Source of the DNA: Synechococcus sp. BSA11S
GTDB taxonomy: Bacteria; Cyanobacteriota; Cyanobacteriia; PCC-6307; Cyanobiaceae
Assembly (NCBI RefSeq): GCF_014224355.1
Contig: NZ_VNWP01000004.1
Location: forward strand, 170,921 to 234,920
Reading direction: 5' to 3'
Length of the DNA stretch: 64,000 nucleotides
Of the stretch, positions 32,200 to 41,644 are shown piece by piece. Positions within the stretch are counted from its first letter, which is position 1; the number at the start of each line of letters is the position of its first letter. The notes beneath the pieces were generated by a model. It saw only the letters and a list, made by a program, of their open reading frames with translations, made no database searches and had not been told where the DNA came from. Made by a program: the position numbers and the translations under genes.

Positions 32200-32906
32200 A
32201 GACGCGGTCTGTGGGCCATCGCAGCGTTGCTCCCCTGGCGGTGGTGATCCCTGCGCTGAACGAGGCCGCGCACCTGCCGGCCCTGCTGGCGGACCTGGCC
32301 ATGGCTCCCCCCGGACTGATCGAGACCTGGGTGGTGGATGGAGGCAGCCACGACGGCAGCCCATGCCTCTCGGCTCTGGCAGGTGCGCAGGTGGTGCACA
32401 CAGCGGGCGGCCGGGGCTGCCAGCTGGTGAGGGGAGTGGCGCTCAGCACAACCCGATGGCTGCTGTTGCTGCATGCCGATCTGCGACTGCCGCGCCAGTG
32501 GTGGGCGGCTGTGGAGCAGGCCATGGCCGGCCCTGAATCTCCCTGGTGTTTTCGCCTCGGGATCCAGGGGGCTTCCCCGGCCCTGCGTCTGGTGGAGTGG
32601 GGCGTGAGGCTGCGCAGCGGCCCCGGGCAATTGCCCTACGGCGACCAGGGGCTGCTGCTGCCACGCCGGTTGCTGGATCGCGCCGGCGGCTTGCGGGCCT
32701 TGCCGCTGATGGAGGATCTCGAGCTGGTGCTGCGCCTGCGCCGTCTGGGGCCCATCCGCGACCTGGGCCTGTCGGTGCAGGTGGATGGCCGCCGCTGGCA
32801 GCGCCTGGGGGTCTGGGGCGCCGCCTGGCGCAATGCCCGGCTGCGACGCGCCTGGCGCCGGGGTGTCGATCCCTCGATCCTGGCGGAGCGCTATTACCAA
32901 GCCTGA
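32196..32906 (+). CDS. TIGR04283-type family 2 glycosyltransferase
   Basis: The 236-residue product has the GT2 N-terminal strand AVVIPALNEAAHL, the nucleotide-sugar region VVDGGSHDGS, and the acidic motif LLLLHADLRLP. It also has the YGDQGLLLPRRL segment characteristic of the TIGR04283 group. It is coupled to the TIGR04282-type gene, a pairing that is common. No arsenic methyltransferase or radical SAM arsenosugar gene lies nearby, so the arsenosugar role is only a family label. Confidence 0.85.
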   Translation: MKTRSVGHRSVAPLAVVIPALNEAAHLPALLADLAMAPPGLIETWVVDGGSHDGSPCLSALAGAQVVHTAGGRGCQLVRGVALSTTRWLLLLHADLRLPRQWWAAVEQAMAGPESPWCFRLGIQGASPALRLVEWGVRLRSGPGQLPYGDQGLLLPRRLLDRAGGLRALPLMEDLELVLRLRRLGPIRDLGLSVQVDGRRWQRLGVWGAAWRNARLRRAWRRGVDPSILAERYYQA

Positions 32907-32938
32907 TCAGCCCGCGGGAGGCTTCGGGCAGGCCTGCC

Positions 32939-33523
32939 TCAGGGGGAATACCAGAAGGCGCAGCGCCGCTGGTGCGGTTCCAGCTCCCAGCCCTGCGACT
33001 GATAGAAGCCCACCACTTCAGGATCGGCAAACAGGCTGACCCGGTCGACCTCCATCCGGCGCAGCTGCTCGAGCACATAGTCCATCAACTGCCGGCCCAG
33101 GCCGGCCCCTTGATAGAGCGGATGCACGGCCACATCCCAGACCGTGGCCTCCAGCACCCCATCACCGGTGCAGCGGGCGAATCCCACCAGCCGCGGCACC
33201 CTGGAGTCATGGCGCCAGAGGCCCACCCGCAGCAGGCTGTGCTGCAGGGCCTTGCGCACCCGCCGGATCGGACGACGGCTCCAGCCGACGGCATCGCAGA
33301 GCTGCTCGAGTTCCACCAGATCGATCTCCCGCTCCAGGCTGAGCACGAGCTCCAGCTGGGGGTTCGGACTGGGGCAACGCCGCCAGCCCGAACCGTAGAA
33401 GCTGGCGAGGAGCGGGTCAGTGTCCAAACCAGACGGCCGAGGCAACGCATTGGCACGATCCTGCCCGATCGAGGGCCTTCCGGGGCAGGCTGGAGTCTGA
33501 CCCCCTGATGGGATTGGTTGCAC
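32939..33523 (-). CDS. GNAT family N-acetyltransferase
   Basis: The product has the cyanobacterial/plastid GNAT pattern: LEQLCDAVGWSRRPIRRVRKAL early on, then WDVAVHPLYQGAGLGRQLMDY with the acetyl-CoA binding Q-x-x-G-x-G/A, and FADPEVVGFYQSQGW at the end. The ATG at 33523 gives 194 residues but overlaps the divergent next gene by 16 bases; a TTG at 33427 would give about 162 residues and fits homologues better. The acceptor is unknown. Confidence 0.84.
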   Translation of the reverse strand: MQPIPSGGQTPACPGRPSIGQDRANALPRPSGLDTDPLLASFYGSGWRRCPSPNPQLELVLSLEREIDLVELEQLCDAVGWSRRPIRRVRKALQHSLLRVGLWRHDSRVPRLVGFARCTGDGVLEATVWDVAVHPLYQGAGLGRQLMDYVLEQLRRMEVDRVSLFADPEVVGFYQSQGWELEPHQRRCAFWYSP

Positions 33524-34260
33524 CCGCCCAGGCCTTCAATCCCGATCCGCCCAGGCTGCTGCTGGTGGCTCTGCACGGCTGGATGCTTTCCGGTCGGCTG
33601 TGGGATCCGCTGACGGCCGAGTTGGAACCCCGCTGGCGCCTCTGGTGTCCAGACCTGCCTGGCTTCGGATCGGAGCCCCGGCCGGCCGGCCTGCAACCGA
33701 GCCTGGCCAGCTACGGGCGCTGGGTGGGTGAAGCCTGTCACCGGATCGATCCCGACTCGCCCATGGTGCTGATGGGCCACTCCCTGGGAGGAAGCATTGC
33801 CCTGCACGCCGCCAGCTCCCTGGGGAGTCGGCTGCGGGGGGTGATCCAGATCGCCGCCGGTGGCGGGGTGTATCAGCCCAGGGCCTTCGCCCGGGTGCGT
33901 CGCGGTGGCTCCCTGTTCCTGCGGTTCCGCCCGGGCTGGCTGGCGCGATTGCCTGGTACGGCCGCGATCCGCAGCCCGCTGGTGGCGGAGACACACGCAG
34001 CCCGTGGGTTGCTGGCCTGCAGCACCAACCGCGGCGCTGTCAGTCAGCTGCCTTCGCTCACCGCGACCCTGCGGGTGCCGAGCCTCTGGATCGTGGGCAG
34101 CCAGGATCAGGTGATGGCCCCCCGCTACGTGCGCCACCTGGCCGGCTACGCGCCCGACCACGAGCTGGCCATGATTCCGGACTGCGGCCATCTGCCGATG
34201 CGGGAGAGCCCCCGCCAGCTGGCTGCTCTGATCGATGCCTGGCTGGAGCGGCTTCCCTGA
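33508..34260 (+). CDS. Alpha/beta hydrolase
   Basis: The 250-residue protein has the alpha/beta hydrolase order: LVALHGWMLSGRLWD with the oxyanion loop, the nucleophile elbow GHSLGGS, the acid in VGSQDQVMAP and the histidine in PDCGHLPM. The substrate cannot be read from the sequence; the fold includes esterases, lipases and lactonases. It converges with the ABC exporter gene 3 bases downstream. Confidence 0.87.
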   Translation: MGLVAPAQAFNPDPPRLLLVALHGWMLSGRLWDPLTAELEPRWRLWCPDLPGFGSEPRPAGLQPSLASYGRWVGEACHRIDPDSPMVLMGHSLGGSIALHAASSLGSRLRGVIQIAAGGGVYQPRAFARVRRGGSLFLRFRPGWLARLPGTAAIRSPLVAETHAARGLLACSTNRGAVSQLPSLTATLRVPSLWIVGSQDQVMAPRYVRHLAGYAPDHELAMIPDCGHLPMRESPRQLAALIDAWLERLP

Positions 34261-34263
34261 TCC

Positions 34264-36063
34264 CTAGAGGCGGGCCAGCCCACGCTCCTGGAGATCCGCC
34301 AGCTCGGCGTAGAGGCCGCCGGCTGCCCGCAGCTCCCGGTGGGTGCCCTGCTCGATCAGCCGTCCGCGGCGCAGGACCAGGATGCGATCGGCCGCCTCCA
34401 CCGTGGCCAGGCGGTGGGCGATCACGATGGCGGTACGGCCGGTGAGCAGCCGCTCCAGATCGCGCTGGAGGGTGGCCTCCGTGGAGGGATCCATGAAGGC
34501 GGTGGCCTCATCCATCACCAGCACCGAGGGATCACGCATCGCTACCCGGGCAACCGACAGCAGCTGCCGTTCGCCAGAAGAGAGGTTGCCGCCGCGCTCG
34601 CGCAGTTCCGTGGCCAGCCCGTCGGGCAGGCGGCGCAGCAGGGGATCCAGACCCAGCTCGGCGCAGATCCGCTCCAGCTCGGCCTGGGCGATCGGGGCGT
34701 CCAGGCGCAGGTTGTCGGCCACATTGCCGCTGAACAGGAAGGTGTCCTGCAGCACCACCCCCAGCCTCTGACGCAGGGTGGTGCTTGGCAGCTCGCGGAT
34801 GTCGATGCCATCGAGCAGGATCCGGCCGTTCTGGGGTTCGTAGAGCCGGCAGAGCAGCCGGATGATCGTGGTCTTGCCGGAGCCCGTGGGACCCACCAGG
34901 GCCACCTGCTCCCCAGGGGCGATGCGGAAGCTCAGGTTTGTGAGGATCGGATCATCAGGGCGGTAGGCAAAGCTCACGTTCTCGAAGATCACCTCGCCGG
35001 CGCTGGCGCGCTGCTGCCCGGAGCGCTGGGCGGCAGGGCTGCGCTGGTGCAGCTCCAGGTCGGAAATCTCGATCGGCTGCTCCATCAGTTCACCGATCCG
35101 CTCCACCGCAGTAAGACCTCCCTGGATCTGAGTGAAGCGTTCCGCCAGCTGGCGCAGAGGGTCGAACAGGCGCTGGGAGAAAAGGATGAAGGTGGTGAGG
35201 GTGCCCAGTCCGATGGTGCCGGCGAGCACCATCCAGCCGCCGAGGGCCAGCACCACCGCCACGGCGGTGAGGGCTACCCACTCGATGAAGGCCGAGACGG
35301 CACTTTCATAGAAGATCGTGCCGGTGACGGCACGGCGGTAGGCATTGGTGGTGACGGCGAAGCGGGCGCTGTTGGTGGCCTCGCGCCGGAACATCTGGAC
35401 CACCTCCAGTCCCTGCAGGTTCTCCTGGAGATCGGCGTTGAGCTGGCTGAGCTCCTCGCGCACCCGGTAGTTGGCCTTGCGGTAACGGCCCTGCAGCCAG
35501 AGGATCACCAGCGTGGCAGGCACCTGGCTGACCAGCAGCAGGGCGCCGAGCCGCGGCTCGATGCTGACCATCGTGACGCCGATCACCAGCAGGGTGACCA
35601 GATCGGCCAGCACCCCCACGGCGCCGCTGCCGAACACTTCGGCGAGGGCGTCCACGTCGCTGGTGAGGCGGGTGAGCAGCTTGCCCACCGGGGTGCGGTC
35701 GTGGAAACGCAGGGAGAGGGCCAGGGCGTGGCGGAAGAGGTCGTCGCGGATCCGGGCGGTGAGCCGCTGGCCCAGGGCCTGGACGTTGTAGGTCTGGGCG
35801 CCCTGCAACGCGAGCCTCAGCAGCACTGCTCCGAACAGGATCAGCACCAGGGTGCGCATCGCCTGAGAGACGGTCTGCCCCGCCAGCCAGGCAGCGGTGG
35901 GCTCCCCGCGCAGCACGGCGATCGCCTGGCCGATCAACAGCGGCTGGATCGCAGCGGCCAGAGCCACAGGGATCAGCAGTAGAACCACCAGGATCAGGCG
36001 GCGCCGGTCGTGGCGGAGAAAGGGCAGCAGACGCCGGAGCCGTTGTCGGTCGAGAGCGGCCAT
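34264..36063 (-). CDS. ABC transporter, fused permease and ATPase (MsbA/MdlB-like exporter)
   Basis: The 599-residue half-transporter has six predicted helices in the first 320 residues and then an ATP-binding domain. Walker A is GPTGSGKTTIIRLL, the signature is NLSSGERQLL and Walker B is VLVMDEATAFMD. Such proteins work as homodimers to export lipids, peptides or drugs. Its start overlaps the hisG stop by one base, so it is probably cotranscribed with hisG, though no metabolic link is evident. Confidence 0.93.
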   Translation of the reverse strand: MAALDRQRLRRLLPFLRHDRRRLILVVLLLIPVALAAAIQPLLIGQAIAVLRGEPTAAWLAGQTVSQAMRTLVLILFGAVLLRLALQGAQTYNVQALGQRLTARIRDDLFRHALALSLRFHDRTPVGKLLTRLTSDVDALAEVFGSGAVGVLADLVTLLVIGVTMVSIEPRLGALLLVSQVPATLVILWLQGRYRKANYRVREELSQLNADLQENLQGLEVVQMFRREATNSARFAVTTNAYRRAVTGTIFYESAVSAFIEWVALTAVAVVLALGGWMVLAGTIGLGTLTTFILFSQRLFDPLRQLAERFTQIQGGLTAVERIGELMEQPIEISDLELHQRSPAAQRSGQQRASAGEVIFENVSFAYRPDDPILTNLSFRIAPGEQVALVGPTGSGKTTIIRLLCRLYEPQNGRILLDGIDIRELPSTTLRQRLGVVLQDTFLFSGNVADNLRLDAPIAQAELERICAELGLDPLLRRLPDGLATELRERGGNLSSGERQLLSVARVAMRDPSVLVMDEATAFMDPSTEATLQRDLERLLTGRTAIVIAHRLATVEAADRILVLRRGRLIEQGTHRELRAAGGLYAELADLQERGLARL

Positions 36064-36731
36064 CAGCGCAGGGAGGGGGCAGAAACGGACGCGGCCGCTG
36101 TGGTGGTGGTGGCGACCCGGTCGACGATCCCCTGAAGGTCACCGAGATCGAAACGCAGCGCCAGGGGGTTGCCGATCAGGCGGGCGGTGCTGTGGAACAA
36201 CTCATCAATGGCCACCAGGCCGTTCTCGCGCAGGGTGCGGCCGGTGGCCACCAGATCGACGATCGCCTCCGACATGCCGGTGATCGGACCCAGCTCCACT
36301 GAGCCGGTGAGATGGATCAGCTCCACGGGCAGATCCAGCCCGGCGAAGAAGGCTTCAGCGCAGCGCACGAACTTGCTGGCCACGCGGCAGTGGGCCGGCA
36401 GCTCCGCCGCTCGGCTGTAGCCGCTGTTCTCCTTCACGGCCACGGCCATGCGGCAGCCGCCGAAGCCCAGATCCAGCAGCGGTGCCACCGGCAGCTGGTG
36501 CTCGCGCAGCACGTCGTCGCCCACCACCCCCAGCTGCGCCTGGCCGTAGGCCACGTAGACGGGCACATCGGCATTGCGCACCAGCAGGGCCCGGGCCCTG
36601 CCGCAGGGGCTGGGCACCATCAGCTGGCGGTTGTCGGCATCGAGCAGGGCGCTGAAGTCGAGACCGGCGGCGGCGAAGCAGCGCACCGAATCCTTGAGGA
36701 GGGCCCCTTTGGCCAGAGCGACGGTGATCAT
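36063..36731 (-). CDS. hisG: ATP phosphoribosyltransferase, short form
   Basis: HisG catalyses the first step of histidine synthesis. From the ATG at 36731 it has 222 residues, the short form that lacks the regulatory domain and needs HisZ as partner. The start [16 protein letters not shown] and the [11 protein letters not shown] and [16 protein letters not shown] (PRPP-binding) segments are clear. The frame is open upstream to 37112 but only as antisense of the next gene. Confidence 0.94.
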   Translation of the reverse strand: MITVALAKGALLKDSVRCFAAAGLDFSALLDADNRQLMVPSPCGRARALLVRNADVPVYVAYGQAQLGVVGDDVLREHQLPVAPLLDLGFGGCRMAVAVKENSGYSRAAELPAHCRVASKFVRCAEAFFAGLDLPVELIHLTGSVELGPITGMSEAIVDLVATGRTLRENGLVAIDELFHSTARLIGNPLALRFDLGDLQGIVDRVATTTTAAASVSAPSLR

Positions 36732-36760
36732 GGACTTGCACCGCAACCTGGACTGTACCG

Positions 36761-37522
36761 ATGGGCGCGAGCCAGAGCGAGGTGGATCTGATCCCGGTGC
36801 TGCACGACAACTACGTGGCTGTCCTTCACAACGGGGTGCAGGCGGTGGTGGTGGATCCGGCTGTGGCTGAACCGGTGATCCAGTGGCTGGAGGCGCGTGG
36901 GCTGGAGTTGGTGGCGGTGCTCCAGACCCACCACCATTCCGACCACATCGGCGGAACCCCGGGGCTGCTGCGTCGCTGGCCGGCCGCAGCGGTGCTGGCC
37001 TCCGGCGCCGACCGGGCCCGCATCCCCTTCCAGACCGTGCCGTTGCAGGACGGCGATCACTTCGAGCTGCTGGGGCGGAGCATGACGGTGCTGGAGGTGC
37101 CCGGGCACACAAGATGCCATCTGGCCTTTCATCTTCCTGCCGTTCCCGGAGGCCACGGAGAGCTGTTCTGCGGCGACACCCTCTTCGCGGGCGGCTGCGG
37201 GCGCCTGTTCGAGGGAACCCCCGGCGAGATGCACCATTCCCTGCAGCGGCTTGGGGCCCTGCCCGGCGACACCCGCGTCTGGTGTGCCCATGAGTACACC
37301 CTCTCCAACCTGCGCTGGGCGGCGGCGAACAGCCCGCAGCCGGGAGCGGAGCAGCAGGCGATCCTGGAGCGCTTGGCTGCGGTGGAAGAGCTGCGGCGCC
37401 GGAAGCAACCCACCATCCCCAGCACGATCGCGCTGGAGCGGGCCACGAACCTGATGCTCAGGGCTGGCGATGCCGAGGTCTTCGCCGCCCGGCGTCGCAG
37501 CAAGGACCACTGGCAGGGGTGA
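36761..37522 (+). CDS. gloB: Hydroxyacylglutathione hydrolase (glyoxalase II)
   Basis: GloB hydrolyses S-lactoylglutathione to lactate and glutathione in methylglyoxal detoxification. The 253-residue metallo-beta-lactamase-fold protein has the metal motif [10 protein letters not shown], the second-ligand GHTRCHLAF, the bridging aspartate in [17 protein letters not shown] and the [10 protein letters not shown] histidine. It is divergent from hisG, with 29 bases between starts. Confidence 0.95.
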   Translation: MGASQSEVDLIPVLHDNYVAVLHNGVQAVVVDPAVAEPVIQWLEARGLELVAVLQTHHHSDHIGGTPGLLRRWPAAAVLASGADRARIPFQTVPLQDGDHFELLGRSMTVLEVPGHTRCHLAFHLPAVPGGHGELFCGDTLFAGGCGRLFEGTPGEMHHSLQRLGALPGDTRVWCAHEYTLSNLRWAAANSPQPGAEQQAILERLAAVEELRRRKQPTIPSTIALERATNLMLRAGDAEVFAARRRSKDHWQG

Positions 37523-38740
37523 TCAGGGACCCTCAGGGCTGTGGGCCACCACAGGCCAGAGGCTCAGGCCGGAGGGGAAGAGGCGGGCGGGCTCGCCGGG
37601 GCGCAGCCAGGGGCGGCAGCGAAGGCCGAGGGGATAGTCGCGCTCGAGCGGCAGGCGGAACCTGAGATCGATCGGCGCCGCCGATGCGGTGGCTTTCAGC
37701 CGCACCTGGTAGAGCCACTCACGGCCGAGGAACTCCCGCGCCACCACCTCGCCGGTGCCGTTCGGGTCGGGGCTGAGATCGAAGGCCGAGGGGCCCAGCA
37801 GCACCTGCCAGGGACCGGGACCATGGCCGGCGGAGGCCGCCGATCCTGTCTCCTCCGGACGCAGGGGACCGAGGGCCGTGAGCAGGTGATCTCCGCTCCA
37901 GTGGCCATCGAGCAGGTTTCCCTGCAGCACGAAGCGGCCCACGAAGGCGGAGGCGGGAGCCCGGACCATCTCGCGGGGACTGCTGCACTGGTGCAGGTGG
38001 CCCGCCTGGAGCACCGCCACCCGATCACAGATGGCCAGGGCCTCCTCGGGGTCGTGGGTCACGATCAGGCCGCTGGCCTGGCAGCGGCTGAGCACCCCGG
38101 GCAGTTCGGCCCGCAGCCGCAGCCGCACCTCCACATCGAGATTGGAGAAGGGCTCATCCAGCAGCAGCAGCGTCGGCCCAGGGGCCAGGGCCCGCGCCAG
38201 GGCCAGACGTTGACGCTGGCCGCCCGAGAGTTCATGGGGATAGCGGCGCTCCAGCCCATTCAGACCGAGCAGTTCGAGCAGCCAGGTGGCGCGGCTGCGG
38301 TCCTGATGGGGCTTGAGGCCGAAACAGACGTTGCTCCAGGCATCGAGGTGGGGGAAGAGGGCGTAGTCCTGAAAGACCATCCCCACCCCGCGCCGCTCGG
38401 GCGCCAGCCAGCCATGGGGGCCGGCCACCTCCTGGCCATGAATCAGTATCCGGCCGCGGGCCGGGCGCTCGAAGCCGGCGATCAGGCGCAGCAGGGTGGT
38501 TTTCCCACAACCGGAGGGGCCCAGCAGGCCCACCAGTTCCCCTTGATGGAGCTCCAGGTTCACCCCCTGCAGGGTCCAGTCCTGGCTGGGAGCACCACCG
38601 CGGGCCACCGGATAGCGGTGCCACACGTTCTCCAGCCGCACCGGGTCAGGCCGCTTCTCCACCAGGGGGGTGATCGGCGCGGGACGTGAAGCCGGGGTGG
38701 AAGTGGCGATGGAGCCTGGTCCGTACACTCGAATCCCCAT
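37523..38740 (-). CDS. ABC transporter ATP-binding protein, ferric/spermidine-import type
   Basis: The 405-residue ATPase has Walker A GPSGCGKTTLLRL, a Q-loop in GMVFQDYALFPHL, the signature LSGGQRQRLALARAL and Walker B LLLLDEPFSNLD. A C-terminal TOBE-like region follows from about residue 270. This architecture fits FutC/FbpC iron importers or related CUT1-type systems. No permease or binding protein is next to it. The ATG at 38740 is preferred; a GTG at 38746 is two codons upstream. It lies back to back with the Rid gene. Confidence 0.87.
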   Translation of the reverse strand: MGIRVYGPGSIATSTPASRPAPITPLVEKRPDPVRLENVWHRYPVARGGAPSQDWTLQGVNLELHQGELVGLLGPSGCGKTTLLRLIAGFERPARGRILIHGQEVAGPHGWLAPERRGVGMVFQDYALFPHLDAWSNVCFGLKPHQDRSRATWLLELLGLNGLERRYPHELSGGQRQRLALARALAPGPTLLLLDEPFSNLDVEVRLRLRAELPGVLSRCQASGLIVTHDPEEALAICDRVAVLQAGHLHQCSSPREMVRAPASAFVGRFVLQGNLLDGHWSGDHLLTALGPLRPEETGSAASAGHGPGPWQVLLGPSAFDLSPDPNGTGEVVAREFLGREWLYQVRLKATASAAPIDLRFRLPLERDYPLGLRCRPWLRPGEPARLFPSGLSLWPVVAHSPEGP

Positions 38741-38751
38741 TTTCACCTGCC

Positions 38752-39147
38752 ATGGGCACCGGCGCCGAGGCGATCACCACCGACGCAGCACCGGCACCGG
38801 TGGGTCCCTACAACCAGGCGGTCAAGGCAGGCGGCCTGCTGTTCTGCTCGGGCCAGATCGCCCTGGATCCGGCCACCGGCACCCTGGTGGGCGGAGGCGA
38901 TGTGGAAGCGGAAACCCGGCAGGTGCTCGCCAACCTCCAGGCGGTGCTGAGCGCGGCGGGCTGCACGGCCCAGCAGGTGGTGCGCACCACCGTGTTCCTC
39001 ACCGACCTGGCGGACTTCGCCAAGGTGAATGCCCTCTACGCGGAGCTCTTCTCCGCCGGGGTCTCGCCGGCCCGGGCCTGCGTCCAGGTGGCGGCACTGC
39101 CCAAGGGAGCCCTCGTCGAGATCGACTGCATCGCCCTGATGGGCTGA
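38752..39147 (+). CDS. ridA: RidA family reactive-intermediate deaminase
   Basis: RidA hydrolyses reactive enamine/imine products of PLP enzymes. The 131-residue protein has the family pattern GPYNQAVKAGGLLFCSGQIALDP, the NLQAVLSAAG helix, and the C-terminal ARACVQVAALPKGALVEID with the conserved arginine that holds the substrate carboxylate. The ATG at 38752 lies 11 bases from the divergent ABC gene start. Confidence 0.94.
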   Translation: MGTGAEAITTDAAPAPVGPYNQAVKAGGLLFCSGQIALDPATGTLVGGGDVEAETRQVLANLQAVLSAAGCTAQQVVRTTVFLTDLADFAKVNALYAELFSAGVSPARACVQVAALPKGALVEIDCIALMG

Positions 39148-39288
39148 GGGCTGGTGGCCACCGGCCCAGCCGTCCCCCTTGCCCCCGTGGATCCAGCACG
39201 CATCCTTTGAGATCCGTGACTTGTGATGAAGGTGACAGTCAACAGCTGTCACAGCAGCCAGCATAGGGAGGTTGTCGATGTGCGGACC

Positions 39289-39561
39289 ATGACGTTCTCT
39301 TCCTTCCGTACCGTCCCTGCCGGTCAGCAGGCCTCCGGGGTGCGCCTCTATCGGTTGGTCGACCAGCGTTGCTGTCCCCATCCTGTCCTCGACGACCATT
39401 TCGATTCGATGGATGCCGCCTGGGACGCCGCCCAGAAGTGGTGGCAGATGCACAGCAATGGACGCGAGGACCCGATCGGTATCGGCGTGGAGGTGAGCAC
39501 ACCCGGAGGCGACTGGCGCACCCTGCGCTATCCCGGAAACCACTGCAGCTGGACGCCCTGA
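39289..39561 (+). CDS. Small conserved hypothetical protein
   Basis: From the ATG at 39289 the product has 90 residues, with FDSMDAAWDAAQKWW and GIGVEVSTPGGDWRTLRYP as the most ordered parts. Upstream ATGs at 39223 and 39226 would add about 22 residues of unlikely sequence. I do not recognise the family, though small proteins of this style are common in marine and freshwater Synechococcus. It stands alone between ridA and the convergent HAD gene. Confidence 0.6.
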   Translation: MTFSSFRTVPAGQQASGVRLYRLVDQRCCPHPVLDDHFDSMDAAWDAAQKWWQMHSNGREDPIGIGVEVSTPGGDWRTLRYPGNHCSWTP

Positions 39562-39567
39562 TCGGCT

Positions 39568-40344
39568 TCACTGGGCCAGGCAGCTGAGCAGATCCGGCAG
39601 TTCAGCGATCGACCCGATCACCGCAGCACCGGTTGGCAGGCGCTCCAGATCCTTCGCCTCGAACTTGCCGGTGCGCACCAGGCACCCGGCGATTCCCACG
39701 GTCATCGCTCCGGCCACATCGGCCTCCACGTCGTCGCCCACCATCAGGCACTCGTCTGGCGCGAGGCCGAGCGGGTGTAACAGCTCCAGGAAGAAGGGTG
39801 CCGCCGGTTTGCCCATCACGATCGGCTCCACCCGGGCAGCCCAGGCGATCGCCTGAACAAAGGCTCCGGCGTCGAGGAACCACTCGCCCCCCTCACGAAA
39901 GCAGCGGTTCATGCCGATGGCGACCAGGGGACACCCCTGGCGCACCAGACGAAAGGCGGCATTGAGGGCGCTGTAGTTCAGACCGTCGCGGGCATCGCCG
40001 AGCACGACGCTGTCCGCCTCAGGTCCCTCCGGATCATCAGCCTGAAGATCAGCAAAGAGAGGGGCGATGGCCGGATGCACGAGGCTGTGGGGGCGCAGGC
40101 CATGGCGCATGAGGTAGGTCCGCGCCGCCATCGGCGCGGTGAACAACTCGTCATCCGCAGGCCCCAGGCCCATCCGCTCAAGATCCCGCTGCAGCGATTC
40201 ACGCGAGCGGCTGGCGGTGTTGGTGAGGAAGCGCAGCCGATACCCCTTCTGCCGCAACCAGCCCACCGTGGTCTCAGCCCCGGGACAGGGGCTGCCGTCC
40301 TCGAAGAGGACACCGTTGAGATCGAGCAACACAGCTTTGATCAC
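39568..40344 (-). CDS. HAD superfamily phosphatase (class IIA)
   Basis: From a GTG at 40344 the product has 258 residues. HAD motif I is DLNGVLFEDG; the usual second Asp of DxD is replaced by Asn, as in the LHPP/HDHD2-like branch. Motif II is FLTNTASRS, the lysine is in VMGKPAAPFFLELL, and motif IV is MVGDDVEADVAGAMTVG. The substrate is unknown. The frame is open to 40407 but the extra part is not HAD-like. Confidence 0.86.
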   Translation of the reverse strand: MIKAVLLDLNGVLFEDGSPCPGAETTVGWLRQKGYRLRFLTNTASRSRESLQRDLERMGLGPADDELFTAPMAARTYLMRHGLRPHSLVHPAIAPLFADLQADDPEGPEADSVVLGDARDGLNYSALNAAFRLVRQGCPLVAIGMNRCFREGGEWFLDAGAFVQAIAWAARVEPIVMGKPAAPFFLELLHPLGLAPDECLMVGDDVEADVAGAMTVGIAGCLVRTGKFEAKDLERLPTGAAVIGSIAELPDLLSCLAQ

Positions 40345-40456
40345 GGTTGCCCCCGCCGGCGTGACCCTTGTTGGGTTCAAGTCTGGCGCCCGCAGGCCGG
40401 AGCGCACGTCCGCGTAGCGTCGAGGCCAGGGAGAAACTGAGCGCGAGCTCCTGGCG

Positions 40457-41644
40457 ATGCGCCTGCTTCACACCTCCGACTGGCACCTGGGACGCAGTTT
40501 CCATGGGGCCTCGCTGCTCCAGGAGCAGGCGGTGGCCCTGGCGCGGATCGTTGAACTGGCCAGGGACGGGGCCGTCGATGCGGTGCTGATCGCCGGCGAC
40601 CTCTACGACCGGGCGATCCCGCCGGCCGAGGCGGTGCAGCTGTTCAACGACACCCTGGCCCAGCTGCGAGAGACCGGAGCCGCGGTGGTGGCGATCGCAG
40701 GCAACCACGATTCCCATGTGCGGGTGTCGGTGTACGACCCGCTGCTGGCCTCGTTCGGGGTGACGATCCGGGGTGAGGTGCGTCGGGCCCACGAACCTGT
40801 GCTGGTGAGCCCCCGGCTGGGCGGCGCCCCAGTGGCGATCTACCCGCTGCCCTATCTGGAGCCAGCAGTTGATGGCCCCGGCCTGGCCAGTCCTGAAGAT
40901 GAGGGAGCTGCAACGATTCCGGCCCGCCTGCGCCATGAAGACGTGACCCGCCTGGCGCTGGAGCGGATCCGCCGGGATCTGCAGGGGCGGCCCAATCACC
41001 GTTCGGTGCTGGTGGCTCATACCTTCGTGGCTGGCGGGGAGACCTCCGAGTCCGAACGGGAACTCACCATCGGCAATGTCGATCGGGTGAGCGTGGAGGC
41101 CTTCGCCGGCTTCGACTACGTGGCCCTGGGCCATCTGCACGGCTCCCAGCAGCTGGATGGCCCCCGGGTGGCCTACTCCGGCACCCCCCTGCCCTATTCC
41201 TTCTCGGAGCAGCACCACACCAAGTCGGTGCGGATCGTGGAGCTGGATGCCGCTGGCAACGCAGCCGTGGAGATCGTGCCCCTGCAGGTGGGGCGGACGC
41301 TGTGCACCATCGAGGGCGGGATCGAGCCACTGCTCAGGGATCCGCAGTTCACCTCGGCCGAGGAGGCCCGCGTGCGGGTGATCCTCAGCGACGAGGTGCT
41401 GCCCCTGCAGGCCATGGCCCGCCTACGTCGGCGCTTCCCGCATGTGGCCGAACTGCGGCACCGTCCGCCTGAGGTGCTGCGCTCCACCGCCAGCGAGCGC
41501 AACCAGCAGGTGCAGCAGGCGGCCTCGCCCCTTGAGCTGGCCTCGGCGTTCTTCGCGGATCAGCAGGGGCGCGCCGCCAGCCCTGACGAGGCCGAGCTGC
41601 TGCGGGAAGCGCTGGCGGCGGCTGGCCGGGGAGGGGAGCGTTGA
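40457..41644 (+). CDS. sbcD: Exonuclease subunit SbcD
   Basis: SbcD is the Mre11-like nuclease subunit that, with SbcC, cleaves hairpins and DNA ends. The 395-residue product has the metallophosphoesterase motifs TSDWHLGR, AGDLYDR, AGNHDSH and the later GHLHGSQ. Its stop overlaps the sbcC TTG start by 4 bases. It is divergent from the HAD gene. Confidence 0.94.
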   Translation: MRLLHTSDWHLGRSFHGASLLQEQAVALARIVELARDGAVDAVLIAGDLYDRAIPPAEAVQLFNDTLAQLRETGAAVVAIAGNHDSHVRVSVYDPLLASFGVTIRGEVRRAHEPVLVSPRLGGAPVAIYPLPYLEPAVDGPGLASPEDEGAATIPARLRHEDVTRLALERIRRDLQGRPNHRSVLVAHTFVAGGETSESERELTIGNVDRVSVEAFAGFDYVALGHLHGSQQLDGPRVAYSGTPLPYSFSEQHHTKSVRIVELDAAGNAAVEIVPLQVGRTLCTIEGGIEPLLRDPQFTSAEEARVRVILSDEVLPLQAMARLRRRFPHVAELRHRPPEVLRSTASERNQQVQQAASPLELASAFFADQQGRAASPDEAELLREALAAAGRGGER

